A DNA stretch of 64,000 nucleotides from positions 372,001-436,000 of the forward strand of contig NZ_FKIF01000006.1 in NCBI RefSeq assembly GCF_900078705.1, read 5' to 3'. Source of the DNA: Bordetella ansorpii (GTDB lineage Bacteria > Pseudomonadota > Gammaproteobacteria > Burkholderiales > Burkholderiaceae_B). The notes under the pieces are model-generated. The model was not told the origin of the DNA, searched no databases, and worked only from the letters and a program-made list of their open reading frames with translations. The position numbers were made by a program, and so were the translations under genes. Below are positions 1 through 9,142 of this stretch, one piece after another (positions within the stretch are counted from its first letter, which is position 1; every line of letters begins with the position of its first letter).

Positions 1-162
1 TCGGTCGCCCTGCTGCCGCAATCGGTGCTGGAGCTGCACCGCGACGCCTGCGCCGTGCGCACCATGTTCCTGCGCGATGCCCACATCTTCATGATCCGGC
101 GCGCAGGCTACGACACGGCCGCGTATCGCGCGCTGCTGCGCGAAATCCTGCGGGACGCCTGA
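1..162 (+). CDS. C-terminal fragment, probable LysR-family regulator
   Basis: The window opens inside this gene; 53 residues and the stop remain. The stretch begins SVALLPQSVLELH and ends ALLREILRDA. A run of the form 'gVaLLPxSv' followed by a final helix of the 'yraLLreil' type is typical of the last part of the LysR substrate-binding domain, where a strand leads into the C-terminal helix. The nitronate monooxygenase gene follows 26 bases downstream on the same strand. Without the helix-turn-helix the family call is an inference from a short tail, and another periplasmic-binding-fold regulator would look similar. Confidence 0.45.
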   Translation, partial: SVALLPQSVLELHRDACAVRTMFLRDAHIFMIRRAGYDTAAYRALLREILRDA

Positions 163-188
163 CCCCCTTCCCCTTCGAGGAGCCCTCC

Positions 189-1274
189 ATGCCCACTTCG
201 TTCGCCGCCCGGCTGGGCCTGACCAGCCCCATCATCCAGGCCCCCATGGCCGGCGTCAGCACGCCCGCCATGGCCGCCGCCGTCTCCAACGCCGGCGCGC
301 TGGGCTCGCTGGGCGTGGGCGCCATGGATGCCGCGGGCGCACGGCAAGCCATCGAGCAGACCCGCGCGCTGACCAGCCGCCCCTTCAACGTGAACCTGTT
401 CTGCCATGCCCCCGCGGTGTCCGACCCGGCGCGCGAACAGCGCTGGCTGCGGTACCTGGCCGCCGAATACGCCGCTTTCGGCGCCGCCCCGCCCACGCAA
501 TTGCGCGAGATCTACACCAGCTTCCTGGTGGACGACGCCATGCTGGACATGCTGGTGGAACAACGGCCCGCCGTGGTCAGCTTCCATTTCGGCCTGCCCG
601 GGCCCGAGCGCATCCGCGCCCTGCGCGAAGCCGGCGTCTACCTGCTGGCCACCGCCACCAGCCTGGCCGAAGCGCGGCAGGCGGCCGGCGCGGGCATCGA
701 CGCCATCGTGGCGCAGGGCATCGAGGCGGGCGGCCATCGCGGCGTATTCAATGAAAACGGCCCCGACGAGGGCCTGGGCACGCTGGCGCTGGTGCGCCTG
801 CTGGCCACGCGCGTCGAGCAGCCGGTGATCGCCGCCGGCGGCATCATGGACGGCGCCGGCATCGCCGCGGCGCTGGCGCTGGGCGCGCAGGCCGCGCAGT
901 TGGGCACGGCCTTCGTGGCCTGCCCCGAGTCGTCGGCCGACGCCGCCTACCGGCAGAACCTGCTGGCCGCCGACGCCCCGCCCACCACGCTGACCCGCGC
1001 CATCTCGGGCCGCCCGGCGCGCGGCCTGTCCAACCGCCTGAGCGCCCTGGGCGAGTCCGCCGACAGCCCGCCGGCGCCGGCCTATCCCATCGCCTACGAC
1101 GCCGGCAAGCACCTGCACGCGGCGGCCAAGGCGCAGGGCAACGCGGACTACGCCGCGCAGTGGGCCGGACAGGCGGCGCGGCTGGCCCGCAGCCTGCCCG
1201 CCGCCGAACTGGTGCGGCATCTGCGCGCCGAACTGGACGAAGCGATCCACGCCCTGAGCGCCCTCCGAGGTTGA
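189..1274 (+). CDS. NAD(P)H-dependent flavin oxidoreductase / nitronate monooxygenase (361 aa)
   Basis: FMN-dependent TIM-barrel enzyme of the nitronate monooxygenase (2-nitropropane dioxygenase-like) family, which oxidises toxic alkyl nitronates. The N-terminus carries PIIQAPMAGVSTP (about residues 14-26). The FMN-phosphate region shows GIEAGGHRG near residue 179, whose His is the usual catalytic base, AAGGIMDG near 216, and GTAFVACPES near 240. The length of 361 aa is normal for the class I enzymes. The ATG at 189 is preceded by GAGGAG about 6 bases upstream, so the start is well supported. The physiological substrate cannot be read from the sequence, and many family members are annotated only as flavin oxidoreductases. 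Confidence 0.88.
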   Translation: MPTSFAARLGLTSPIIQAPMAGVSTPAMAAAVSNAGALGSLGVGAMDAAGARQAIEQTRALTSRPFNVNLFCHAPAVSDPAREQRWLRYLAAEYAAFGAAPPTQLREIYTSFLVDDAMLDMLVEQRPAVVSFHFGLPGPERIRALREAGVYLLATATSLAEARQAAGAGIDAIVAQGIEAGGHRGVFNENGPDEGLGTLALVRLLATRVEQPVIAAGGIMDGAGIAAALALGAQAAQLGTAFVACPESSADAAYRQNLLAADAPPTTLTRAISGRPARGLSNRLSALGESADSPPAPAYPIAYDAGKHLHAAAKAQGNADYAAQWAGQAARLARSLPAAELVRHLRAELDEAIHALSALRG

Positions 1275-1460
1275 ACCCGGGCTGAAACGGGCGATGGCAT
1301 GGACACAATCACAAAAACGTCATATTTCATGTCATCCTCGTCTCATACAATCCGCAGCGACCCTTAGCCGTACGTCCGCGTGCATTGTTGGCTGCGGCGC
1401 CCACGGCGCCCGCCCCGCATGGCGTTGCGGCCATCACCTCAACGCCGGATACGTTTTCAC

Positions 1461-3089
1461 GTGGACATCGCTGCGCCAATTTTCGCGGGACTGGGCCTCT
1501 TCTTCATCGGCATCCGGTTGATCAGTTCGAACCTGAAGCAATTGGCGGGCCGCAAGATGCGCATGATGATCGCCAAGGCGCTGTCGGGCCACGGCTCGAT
1601 CGCCGTGTTCGGCCTGTCGGCCGGCGCCATCATGCAGAGCGTCAACGCGGTCACCTTCGTGCTGGTGGCCCTGGTCACGGCGGGCGCCGTGCAGACGCGC
1701 CGCGCCTTCCCCGTCATCAACTGGGCCAACCTGGGCACCTCCATGCTGGTGCTGGTGGCCGCCATCAACATGCACCTGCTGGTGCTGGTCCTGGTGGGCC
1801 TGACGGGTTTCGCCTACTACCTGAAGCTGGACGACTCGGCGCGCTACCGCCACCTGATCGGCGCGCTGCTGGGCGTGGGCCTGCTGTTCCTGGGCATCGA
1901 TTTCATCAAGGCGGGCACCGGGCCGCTCAAACAGCTGGACACGCTGCGCGTCTACCTGGAACTGTCCTCGCACTATTACCTGCTGAGCTTCGCGATGGGC
2001 ACCGGCGTGGCGCTGATCGCGCAGTCGTCCACTACCGTCAGCGTGCTGACCATGGCCATGGCCGCGGGCGGGCTGATCACCTTCGAAAGCGGCGCATTGA
2101 TCGTGCTGGGCGCGGGCCTGGGCTCGGGCCTGTCGGCCAGGATGCTGGCCGGCAAGCTGGACGGCAGCGCGCGCCAACTGGTTACCTACCAGGTGCTGCT
2201 GAAGGCCCTGGGCGTGGCCGTCACCGTCATCCTGTTCGCCGTCGAATGGAGCACCGGCTGGCCCATGCTGACCGCCGCCATCCACGCGCTGAACCTGTCC
2301 GCCTCGGCGCAGCTGGCCGCGGTGTACGTCATCCTCCAGGTGGTGTCGGACCTGACCATGCGGGCGGCCTACGGTCCCATCGTGCGCTACGTCGAGCGCA
2401 GCGCGCCGCCGTCGGTGCAAGAGGTGCTGGGCAAGCCGCAATACCTGAACGACCATGCGCTGGACGAACCCGAGAGCGCCCTGCTGCTGGTCGACCTGGA
2501 GCAGCAGCGCCTCTTGGCCACCCTGCCCGGCTATCTCGACGCGCTGCGCGCGGACGTCGAGCAGCCCGGCGTGGCGCCGGCGGTGCGCCATGCCGCCGAG
2601 CGCGGCGTGCTGAAGCAGTGCGAACACTTCATCACCGACCTGGCGGACCGCAACCGCTCGCGCGAGGTGCTGGAACGCACCATCGTGCTGCGCGACCGCA
2701 ACGAGCTGCTGGTGGCGCTGCAGGAAACGCTGGCCGAACTGCACGTGGCGGTGACCGACAGCGGCAAGGACGGCGAGGTCAACCGCCTGACGGGCAACCT
2801 GGTCGAGGGCCTGCACATGATGCTGCAGACGCTGTCCGAGGCCGCCGCCTCGGCGCATGCCGACGACCTGAGCCTGCTGCGCGCGCTCACGCACGACCGC
2901 TCGGAACTGATGGACGGTATCCGGCGGCGCCTGCTGCGCGACAACGGCGACCTGTCGCCGCAGGCCCAGCAGGCCGCCTTCGCCGCGACGGCGCTGTTCG
3001 AGCGGGCGGTGTGGCTGATGCGGCGCTATGTGATGTTGCTGGACGCGGCCGACACGGCGGCGCGCGAGGCGCAGGTCCACCAGGCATGA
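1461..3089 (+). CDS. Na/Pi-cotransporter family membrane protein with PhoU-like tail (542 aa)
   Basis: Membrane protein of the Na+/phosphate cotransporter II (PF02690) family. The hydrophobic N-terminal half has two inverted repeats, each normally marked by a QSS(S/T) motif. The second repeat has a good QSSTTVSVL near residue 188. The first reads QSVNAVTF near residue 59, a diverged version. From about residue 330 the protein is soluble, charged and helical, like the PhoU-type domain appended in many bacterial members. The open frame extends upstream to an ATG at 1380, but that extension is Arg/Pro-rich and not membrane-like. I prefer GTG at 1461, which places VDIAAPIFAGLGLFFIG as the first membrane helix. 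The transported ion is inferred from the family only. Confidence 0.78.
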   Translation: MDIAAPIFAGLGLFFIGIRLISSNLKQLAGRKMRMMIAKALSGHGSIAVFGLSAGAIMQSVNAVTFVLVALVTAGAVQTRRAFPVINWANLGTSMLVLVAAINMHLLVLVLVGLTGFAYYLKLDDSARYRHLIGALLGVGLLFLGIDFIKAGTGPLKQLDTLRVYLELSSHYYLLSFAMGTGVALIAQSSTTVSVLTMAMAAGGLITFESGALIVLGAGLGSGLSARMLAGKLDGSARQLVTYQVLLKALGVAVTVILFAVEWSTGWPMLTAAIHALNLSASAQLAAVYVILQVVSDLTMRAAYGPIVRYVERSAPPSVQEVLGKPQYLNDHALDEPESALLLVDLEQQRLLATLPGYLDALRADVEQPGVAPAVRHAAERGVLKQCEHFITDLADRNRSREVLERTIVLRDRNELLVALQETLAELHVAVTDSGKDGEVNRLTGNLVEGLHMMLQTLSEAAASAHADDLSLLRALTHDRSELMDGIRRRLLRDNGDLSPQAQQAAFAATALFERAVWLMRRYVMLLDAADTAAREAQVHQA

Positions 3090-3251
3090 CCCACGCCCGC
3101 CACGGCAGGCGCCGCGCGCCCATCGCCGTGTCCGTCCGCTTTGCAAAGCCTGACACGAGCGGCGGGGCCCATGCGCCGCTCGCGGCGCTGCCCCGCGCCC
3201 CGATGTGCTAACGTTTCGGCCGCTTTCGCCCTTGCGGCCGCCGCATTCCCC

Positions 3252-4016
3252 ATGGCTCTGGTTCTCGCCCGTTTTCTCTTCGGTTTCGTCCTGTCGCTGG
3301 CCTGCGTATCGCTGTTGATCGCCGCCACCTGGATCAGCACCCGCGTGGTGGCCCTGGCCATCCGGCATTTCCCCACCCGACGCGCGCAAGACCTCGCCAG
3401 TGGCGCGGCCGTGCTGATCGTCGTCGTCCTGACGCTGGCCGGCATGTACGCCAGCGGCCACCTGCTGTATCGCGCCCTGGGCGACGTGCTGGCGCAATCC
3501 CTGCCGCACTGGCTGGCGGGCGACGACCACCTGTCGGCCGCCGCCGTGCTGGGCGCGCTGGCCGGACTGGGCGGCCTGGCCTACGTGCCCGCCCTGTGGC
3601 GCCGCTGGCGCGACCGCGAGACGACGGCGCCCGCCCCCAAGTCCAAGGGCGGCGACAAGCCGGCCAAGGCCGCCAGCACCATCACTGAAAAGACCGCCGC
3701 CAGGCCGGCCCCGGCGACGTCCCGCGCCAAGGCCGCCGAGCCCGCCAAGGGCCCCCGCGTGCCGCAACTGGGCTGGCTGGCGCTGTTCCTGCTGGCCATC
3801 GGCGGCGTGCTGCTGGCCTTCGCCTTCATCGTCGCGCCGCCAAACCCGGATGCCGCCGGCACCGCGCTGGCGCAGGCCGGCCGCGCACGCCCCGTCTACC
3901 TGGCCGCCGCGGGCCTGCTGGGCGCCGGGATCCTGTTCCTGCTGGCCTGGGTGGGCTGGCGGCGGCCCGCGCCCGACGCTCCCCGCGGCGGCAGATCCTC
4001 CCGCGCGGCGAAGTAA
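3252..4016 (+). CDS. Unrecognised integral membrane protein (254 aa)
   Basis: I do not recognise a family. The protein begins MALVLARFLFGFVLSLACV, a first membrane helix. It has further hydrophobic segments around residues 50-70 and 90-115, then a soluble Lys/Ala/Pro/Thr-rich linker (about 120-170), then two more membrane helices (about 175-195 and 215-240) before a basic tail. The frame runs upstream to 3141, but that part is Arg/Pro-rich and looks untranslated, so I start at the ATG at 3252. It lies about 160 bases after the Na/Pi-like gene and upstream of opgG on the same strand. No catalytic motif is visible. Confidence 0.6.
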   Translation: MALVLARFLFGFVLSLACVSLLIAATWISTRVVALAIRHFPTRRAQDLASGAAVLIVVVLTLAGMYASGHLLYRALGDVLAQSLPHWLAGDDHLSAAAVLGALAGLGGLAYVPALWRRWRDRETTAPAPKSKGGDKPAKAASTITEKTAARPAPATSRAKAAEPAKGPRVPQLGWLALFLLAIGGVLLAFAFIVAPPNPDAAGTALAQAGRARPVYLAAAGLLGAGILFLLAWVGWRRPAPDAPRGGRSSRAAK

Positions 4017-4260
4017 ACCACCGGCCCCATCCCCGGACAAGCCCCGCTTGCCACTGTGTCGCGCCGTCCACAGTCTGGCGCTGCGGCGCAGCATTCATGC
4101 GAGAATCCCCTGGAAGTCGTTGAGACGGAAGCAACTCCGACAACGTTGCCCTGCCCAAGCTTTAATGTGTCAATTCGGTGTCAGGTACTTGCAGCTTGCG
4201 CCGGCTGTGCAAAAATTCCAATTGCCCTTTTTTCCTCGCTTTTTCGCCTGAGGCTTCCCC

Positions 4261-6324
4261 GTGTCCGTTTCCCCCGCTGGCCGCTATCTGCGCCAACCGC
4301 TGCTGGGCTGTACGTTGGCCCTGACCACGCTGTTCAATAGCGCCACAGCCGCTGAAACCCCTACCCCGGCTCCCGCCGCGTCCGACGTTCCGGCGGCTGC
4401 GGCCAGCACGCCCACGCCGGCCCCCGCCAGCGGGGCTGCGGCCAGGGAATCCGCAGCGGCGAAAGAACCCGCCAAGGAGCCGGCTAAGGAGGCCCCCAAG
4501 GCCGCCACGAAAGAGCCCGCCAAGGAACCCGTGAAGGAACCGGCGCAGAAACCCGCCGCCAAGGAAGCCGCCCCCAAGGCGGCGGCCCCGGCCAAGGATG
4601 CGCCTGGCAAGGAAACGCCTGCCAAGGAAGCCGCGGCGAAGGAGGCCCCCGCCAAGGCCGGCGGCGCCAAGGATGCTCCCGCCAAGGATGCCCCCGCCAA
4701 GGATGCGGCGGCCAAGGATGCCCCCGCGAAAGACCACGCGCAGGCGACGGAAGCCGCCGGCAAGGCTGCCGCCGCCGACGCCAAGGACGCCAAGGCAGCC
4801 AAGCCCGAAACCCCGGCCGCCGCGCCACAGCCCTTCACTTTCGCCGACGTCCAGAAGCAGGCCCGTGAACTGGCCTCGCACGGCTACAAGGCGCCGGTCT
4901 CGAACCTGCCCGACGAATTCCAGGACCTGAAGTACGCCGGCTACCAGAATGTGCGCCTGCGCGAGGACCGCCTGCACTGGCGCGACGCCGGCACGCCCTT
5001 CCGCCTGGGCTTCTACCACCAGGGCATGCACTTCAACACGCCGGTGCGCATCAACGAGATCGACGACAAGGGCGCCGTCACCGAAATCCCGTTCGACCCG
5101 GCCGACTTCGACTATGGCCAGCTGGCCGTCAATCCCGACCTGCTCAAGGGCCTGGGCTTCGCCGGCTTCAAGCTGCTGTATCCGGTCAACACCCCGCTCA
5201 AGCCCAACGACGAGCTGGCCTCCTTCCTGGGCGCCAGCTACTTCCGCGTGATCGGCCGTGGCCAGGCGTACGGCCTGTCGGCGCGCGGGCTGGCCATCGA
5301 CACGGCCCTGCCTTCCGGTGAAGAATTCCCGGCCTTCCGCAAGTTCTGGATCGAACGCCCCAAGGCGGGCGAAAGCCACCAGATCGTGCTGTATGCCCTG
5401 CTCGATTCGCCGCGCGCCACCGGCGCCTACCGCTTCACCATCCGGCCCGAAGTCGACACCATCGTCGACGTGAAGGCGCAGATCTACCTGCGCGACAAGG
5501 TGGGCCGCCTGGGCCTGGCGCCGCTGACCAGCATGTTCCTGTACGGCGCCAACCAGCAGCCGGCCACGCCCAACTACCGGCCCGAGATGCACGACTCCGA
5601 CGGCCTGGCCATCCACACCGGCAACGGCGAATGGGTCTGGCGTCCGCTGAACAACCCGCGCCGCCTGGCGGTCAGCGCGTTCAACGCCGAGAACCCGCGC
5701 GGCTTCGGCCTGCTGCAGCGCACCCGCGACTTCAGCCGCTACGAAGACCTGGACGACCGCTACGAGAAACGTCCCAGCCTGTGGATCGAACCCGTGGGCG
5801 ACTGGGGCAAGGGCAGCGTCCAACTGGTCGAGATCCCCACCCCCGACGAGACCAACGACAACATCGTGGCGTTCTGGGTGCCTGCCACCCAGCCCGCCGC
5901 CGGCAAGCCGCTGGACATCGAATACCGCATGATCTGGACGCTGGACGAGCCGCGCCTGCACGACACCTCGCTGGCCTGGGTGAAGCAGACGCGCCGTTCG
6001 CGCGAAGAGGTCAAGGGTCCCGACCTGATCCGCCGCGGCGACGGCAGCCAGGCGCTGGTGGTCGACTTCGTCGGCCCCGCGCTGAAGGACGTGCCCGCCG
6101 ACACCACCATCACCGCCGACGTCTCGGTCGATGGCAACGGCCAGATCGTCGAGAACTCCGTGCGCCCCAATCCGGTCACCGGCGGCCGCCGCCTGATGCT
6201 GCGCGTCAACATCAAGGACCCGGCCAAGCCCGTCGAGCTGCGCGCCTTCCTCACCAACGGGCAGATCCCGTTGTCGGAAACCTGGACCTATCAGTTGCCC
6301 GTCAATGCGCCCGAAACAAAGTGA
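4261..6324 (+). CDS. opgG: Glucan biosynthesis protein G, periplasmic (687 aa, extended)
   Basis: Periplasmic protein needed to make the beta-1,2-linked backbone and beta-1,6 branching of osmoregulated periplasmic glucans, acting with OpgH. Residues 1-31 form a signal peptide ending SATAA. The conserved OpgG core starts near residue 191 ([14 protein letters not shown]) and runs to the end, about 497 residues, matching the usual mature size. Between them lies an unusual linker of about 155 residues dominated by Ala, Lys, Pro, Glu and Asp. Start is GTG at 4261; an in-frame TGA twelve bases upstream excludes a longer form. It overlaps opgH by 20 bases, so the two are translationally linked. Confidence 0.93.
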   Translation: MSVSPAGRYLRQPLLGCTLALTTLFNSATAAETPTPAPAASDVPAAAASTPTPAPASGAAARESAAAKEPAKEPAKEAPKAATKEPAKEPVKEPAQKPAAKEAAPKAAAPAKDAPGKETPAKEAAAKEAPAKAGGAKDAPAKDAPAKDAAAKDAPAKDHAQATEAAGKAAAADAKDAKAAKPETPAAAPQPFTFADVQKQARELASHGYKAPVSNLPDEFQDLKYAGYQNVRLREDRLHWRDAGTPFRLGFYHQGMHFNTPVRINEIDDKGAVTEIPFDPADFDYGQLAVNPDLLKGLGFAGFKLLYPVNTPLKPNDELASFLGASYFRVIGRGQAYGLSARGLAIDTALPSGEEFPAFRKFWIERPKAGESHQIVLYALLDSPRATGAYRFTIRPEVDTIVDVKAQIYLRDKVGRLGLAPLTSMFLYGANQQPATPNYRPEMHDSDGLAIHTGNGEWVWRPLNNPRRLAVSAFNAENPRGFGLLQRTRDFSRYEDLDDRYEKRPSLWIEPVGDWGKGSVQLVEIPTPDETNDNIVAFWVPATQPAAGKPLDIEYRMIWTLDEPRLHDTSLAWVKQTRRSREEVKGPDLIRRGDGSQALVVDFVGPALKDVPADTTITADVSVDGNGQIVENSVRPNPVTGGRRLMLRVNIKDPAKPVELRAFLTNGQIPLSETWTYQLPVNAPETK
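4441..4800 (+). repeat. AKEP/AKDAP-rich low-complexity linker inside opgG
   Basis: Coding repeat region: short degenerate units such as [24 protein letters not shown] recur in tandem over roughly residues 60-180 of OpgG. The codons (GCC AAG GAx, CCC GCC) repeat too, which would favour length change by slippage. The composition resembles a periplasmic spacer of the TonB Pro/Lys type or the Lys/Ala-rich tails of histone H1-like proteins. It lies between the signal peptide and the folded OpgG core. Confidence 0.75.
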
Positions 6325-8791
6325 TCGCGACGACCTCGTCCACACCTACCTGCACCGCCTGCCGCTGCCTGAAGTCCAGCGGCTGACGCTGGCGCGCGAA
6401 GTCGAGGACGTGGTCGCGCAGGGCGAGGAGCCCTGGACGGCGCTGCACGAAACGCTGGGCCAGCACGACGCGATCCGCGAGCCGTCCATGGCCTCGGAAG
6501 GCCAGCGCCTGGTGCTGGGCTACGGCGCGGACGCCGCCGTGGCCGGCGCGATGCGCAGCGACGCCACCGGCGCCACGCTGGCCGCCATGCCCCCGCACCG
6601 GCGCCAGTCGATGGCGCCGCACCCCTGGGTCCCCAACCCCTTCGTGCGCTTCTGGCGCAGGCTCAAGGCCGACCAGCCCCAGAATCCGCCGGACACCCAC
6701 GCGGCCCTGCAGGCCAACCGTGGCGAGGCCTGGCGCCTGGCCGGCAGCCGCCGCCGCCTGGCGCTGCTGACCCTGGTCGGCGTGCAGACGGTCGTGGCCA
6801 CCTGGTATATGCGCGGCGTGCTGCCCTATCAAGGCGGCAATCCGCTCGAAGTCGCCATCCTGGCGCTGTTCGCGCTGCTGTTCTGCTGGGTCTCGGCCGG
6901 CTTCTGGACGGCCATGATGGGCTTCCTGCAACTGATGATCGGCCGCGACCGCTACAGCATTTCGGCGCGCGGCCTGAGCGACCGGCCCCTGCCTGCGGAT
7001 GCGCGCTGCGCGCTGGTCATGCCGATCTGCAACGAGGACGTGTCGCGCGTCTTCGCCGGCCTGCGGGCCACCTACGAATCGCTGGCGCGCACCGATGCGC
7101 TGCAGCAGTTCGACATCTACATCCTCAGCGACAGCTACCAGGCCGATATCTGCGTGGCCGAGCAGCAGGCGTGGCTGGAACTGTGCAAGACGGTCAACGG
7201 TTTCGGCCGCATCTTCTACCGGCGCCGGCGCCGGCGCGTGAAGCGCAAGAGCGGCAACATCGACGACTTCTGCCGGCGCTGGGGCGGCAACTACCGCTAC
7301 ATGGTGGTGCTGGACGCCGACAGCGTGATGACCGGCCATTGCCTGAAGTCGCTGGTGCAGTTGATGGAGGCCCACCCCGAGGCCGGCATCATCCAGAGCG
7401 CCCCGCAGGCCAGCGGCATGCAGACCCTGTACGCGCGCATCCAGCAGTACGCCACCAGCGTCTACGGCCCGTTGTTCACGGCGGGCATGCACTTCTGGCA
7501 ACTGGGCGAATCGCACTACTGGGGGCACAATGCCATCATCCGGCTCGAGCCCTTCATGGAGCACTGCATCCTGGCGCCGCTGCCGGGCAAGGGCGCGTTC
7601 GCGGGAGCGATCCTGTCGCACGACTTCGTCGAGGCCGCGCTCATGCGCCGCGCCGGCTGGGGGGTCTGGATCGCCTACGACCTGCCGGGCAGCTATGAAG
7701 AACTGCCGCCCAACCTGCTGGACGAGCTGCAGCGCGACCAGCGCTGGTGCCACGGCAACCTGATGAACTTCCGGCTGTTCTTCATCGAAGGGTTCCATCC
7801 GGTGCACCGCGCGGTGTTCCTGACCGGCGTGATGTCGTATCTGTCGGCGCCGCTGTGGTTCCTGTTCCTGGCGCTGTCCACCGGCCTGCTGGCGGTGCAC
7901 ACGCTGACCGAGCCGCAGTACTTCGTCGAGCCACGGCAGTTGTTCCCGATCTGGCCGCAATGGCATCCGGACAAGGCCATCGCGCTGTTCTCCACCACCT
8001 TCGTGCTGTTGTTCCTGCCGAAAGTGCTGGGCGTGCTGCGCGTGTGCGTGCGCTATCCGCGCGAATACGGCGGGCGCCTGAAGGCGCTGCACAGCATGCT
8101 GCTGGAAGTGCTGTTCTCGATGCTGCTGGCGCCCGTGCGCATGATCTTCCACACCCGTTTCGTGGTGGCCGCTTTCCTGGGCCTGAAGGCACGCTGGGTC
8201 TCGCCGCAACGCGACAACGACGACACTGCCTGGCGCGAAGCCGTGCGCCGCCACGCTTCGCAGATGGTGCTGGGCCTGGCCTGGGGCGCGCTGGTGGCGT
8301 GGCTCAATCCAGTGTTCCTGTGGTGGATGCTGCCCATCCTGGCGGCCTGGCTGCTGATCATCCCGATCTCGGTCTACTCCAGCCGCACGGCGCTGGGCGT
8401 GAAGACCTTCAACGACGGGCTGTTCCGCATCCCCGAGGAAACCCACGCGCCGCGCGAGCTGACCGACACGCGCGCCTACACGGACACGGCCCGCGCCATG
8501 CCGCACGGCGCGCCCACCTTCCGCGACGCCGTGGCCGATCCGCTGGTCAATGCCCTGGCCTGCGCCATGGGCACGGCGCGGCATCGCCCCGTGCCGGCCA
8601 ATCTGGCCGCGCGTGCCGCGCTGGTGCAGCAGGCGCTGGCCGAAGAGGCCCGCCTGACCGAACCGCAACGCATCAAGCTGCTGGACGACCCCGTGGCCAT
8701 GGCGCAGTTGCACCAAGGGGTGTGGATGGGGCGCTCGCCCAAGGCATCGCGCCCCGCGGTGGATGCCGCCGCCCTGGCGGAAGCGGACTGA
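6305..8791 (+). CDS. opgH: Glucans biosynthesis glucosyltransferase H (828 aa)
   Basis: Inner-membrane family 2 glycosyltransferase that polymerises glucose from UDP-glucose into the linear glucan backbone and passes it to the periplasm. The N-terminal cytoplasmic region (about residues 1-150) is followed by two membrane helices. The glycosyltransferase domain has LDADSVMTG near residue 335 and the QxxRW-type motif QRDQRW near residue 477. Several C-terminal helices follow (about 515-700). The length matches the family. The ATG at 6305 lies inside the end of opgG, the standard opgGH arrangement. A separate succinyl- or phosphoglycerol-decorating gene (opgC, opgB) is not visible here. Confidence 0.95.
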   Translation: MRPKQSDRDDLVHTYLHRLPLPEVQRLTLAREVEDVVAQGEEPWTALHETLGQHDAIREPSMASEGQRLVLGYGADAAVAGAMRSDATGATLAAMPPHRRQSMAPHPWVPNPFVRFWRRLKADQPQNPPDTHAALQANRGEAWRLAGSRRRLALLTLVGVQTVVATWYMRGVLPYQGGNPLEVAILALFALLFCWVSAGFWTAMMGFLQLMIGRDRYSISARGLSDRPLPADARCALVMPICNEDVSRVFAGLRATYESLARTDALQQFDIYILSDSYQADICVAEQQAWLELCKTVNGFGRIFYRRRRRRVKRKSGNIDDFCRRWGGNYRYMVVLDADSVMTGHCLKSLVQLMEAHPEAGIIQSAPQASGMQTLYARIQQYATSVYGPLFTAGMHFWQLGESHYWGHNAIIRLEPFMEHCILAPLPGKGAFAGAILSHDFVEAALMRRAGWGVWIAYDLPGSYEELPPNLLDELQRDQRWCHGNLMNFRLFFIEGFHPVHRAVFLTGVMSYLSAPLWFLFLALSTGLLAVHTLTEPQYFVEPRQLFPIWPQWHPDKAIALFSTTFVLLFLPKVLGVLRVCVRYPREYGGRLKALHSMLLEVLFSMLLAPVRMIFHTRFVVAAFLGLKARWVSPQRDNDDTAWREAVRRHASQMVLGLAWGALVAWLNPVFLWWMLPILAAWLLIIPISVYSSRTALGVKTFNDGLFRIPEETHAPRELTDTRAYTDTARAMPHGAPTFRDAVADPLVNALACAMGTARHRPVPANLAARAALVQQALAEEARLTEPQRIKLLDDPVAMAQLHQGVWMGRSPKASRPAVDAAALAEAD

Positions 8792-9142
8792 TGCCATGCG
8801 CCGCCTGCCCGCCGTCCCCGCCATCATCCCGGCCCTGCGCGCGTTGCCGGCGGCGGCGCGGCGGCCTGCGTTCGATGACGCCTGTCGCACCGGCATCTCG
8901 GAGCCGGCGCAGCGCATGGCTCGCTGAAATCCGATCTCCAAAAGCGGATTGCTCGCGTTAGCGGCCCGATCGCACCCTGCTGGCGGCTTCCAAGCCCTGT
9001 TTCCACAAGACACAAGTGGCGCCACCTGTTGTTTCAGACTGTATCCTGGGATATAACAGCATGGATGCGGTAACCGCTCATGATCGATCTTGCGATGAGC
9101 GTGAGGAATCCCTCCAGGCAACACATCAGCGAGGAAGACGCA
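8792..9142. other. 351-base intergenic region before the REC-EAL gene
   Basis: No gene is supported here. The first half is GC-rich with a small inverted repeat (AATCCG at 8928-8933 and CGGATT at 8945-8950) that lacks a following T tract. The second half contains a good sigma70-type promoter (9029-9057) with a palindrome touching its -35 (both listed separately). The remaining 5-prime leader runs to the ATG at 9143. Confidence 0.6.
9012..9057 (+). promoter_or_regulatory. Sigma70 promoter with upstream palindrome
   Basis: TTGTTT at 9029-9034 and TATAAC at 9052-9057 are separated by exactly 17 bases. This predicts a start near 9064 and an untranslated leader of about 80 bases before the ATG at 9143. 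Immediately upstream, touching the -35, is a near-perfect dyad at 9012-9029 centred on the 10-base palindrome GTGGCGCCAC (9016-9025). That is a plausible operator or activator site. The AT-rich -10 stands out in this GC-rich sequence. Confidence 0.6.

Noticed and set aside
1434-4094. Very long open frame on the minus strand (886 codons) opposite the Na/Pi and membrane-protein genes, and similar long antisense frames elsewhere (for example 4162-6345, 6302-9172, 24163-28479)
   Set aside because: Their products are rich in Arg, Gly, Gln, His and Ala without domain motifs. They mirror real genes with strong third-position GC and arise because stop codons are rare in such DNA.
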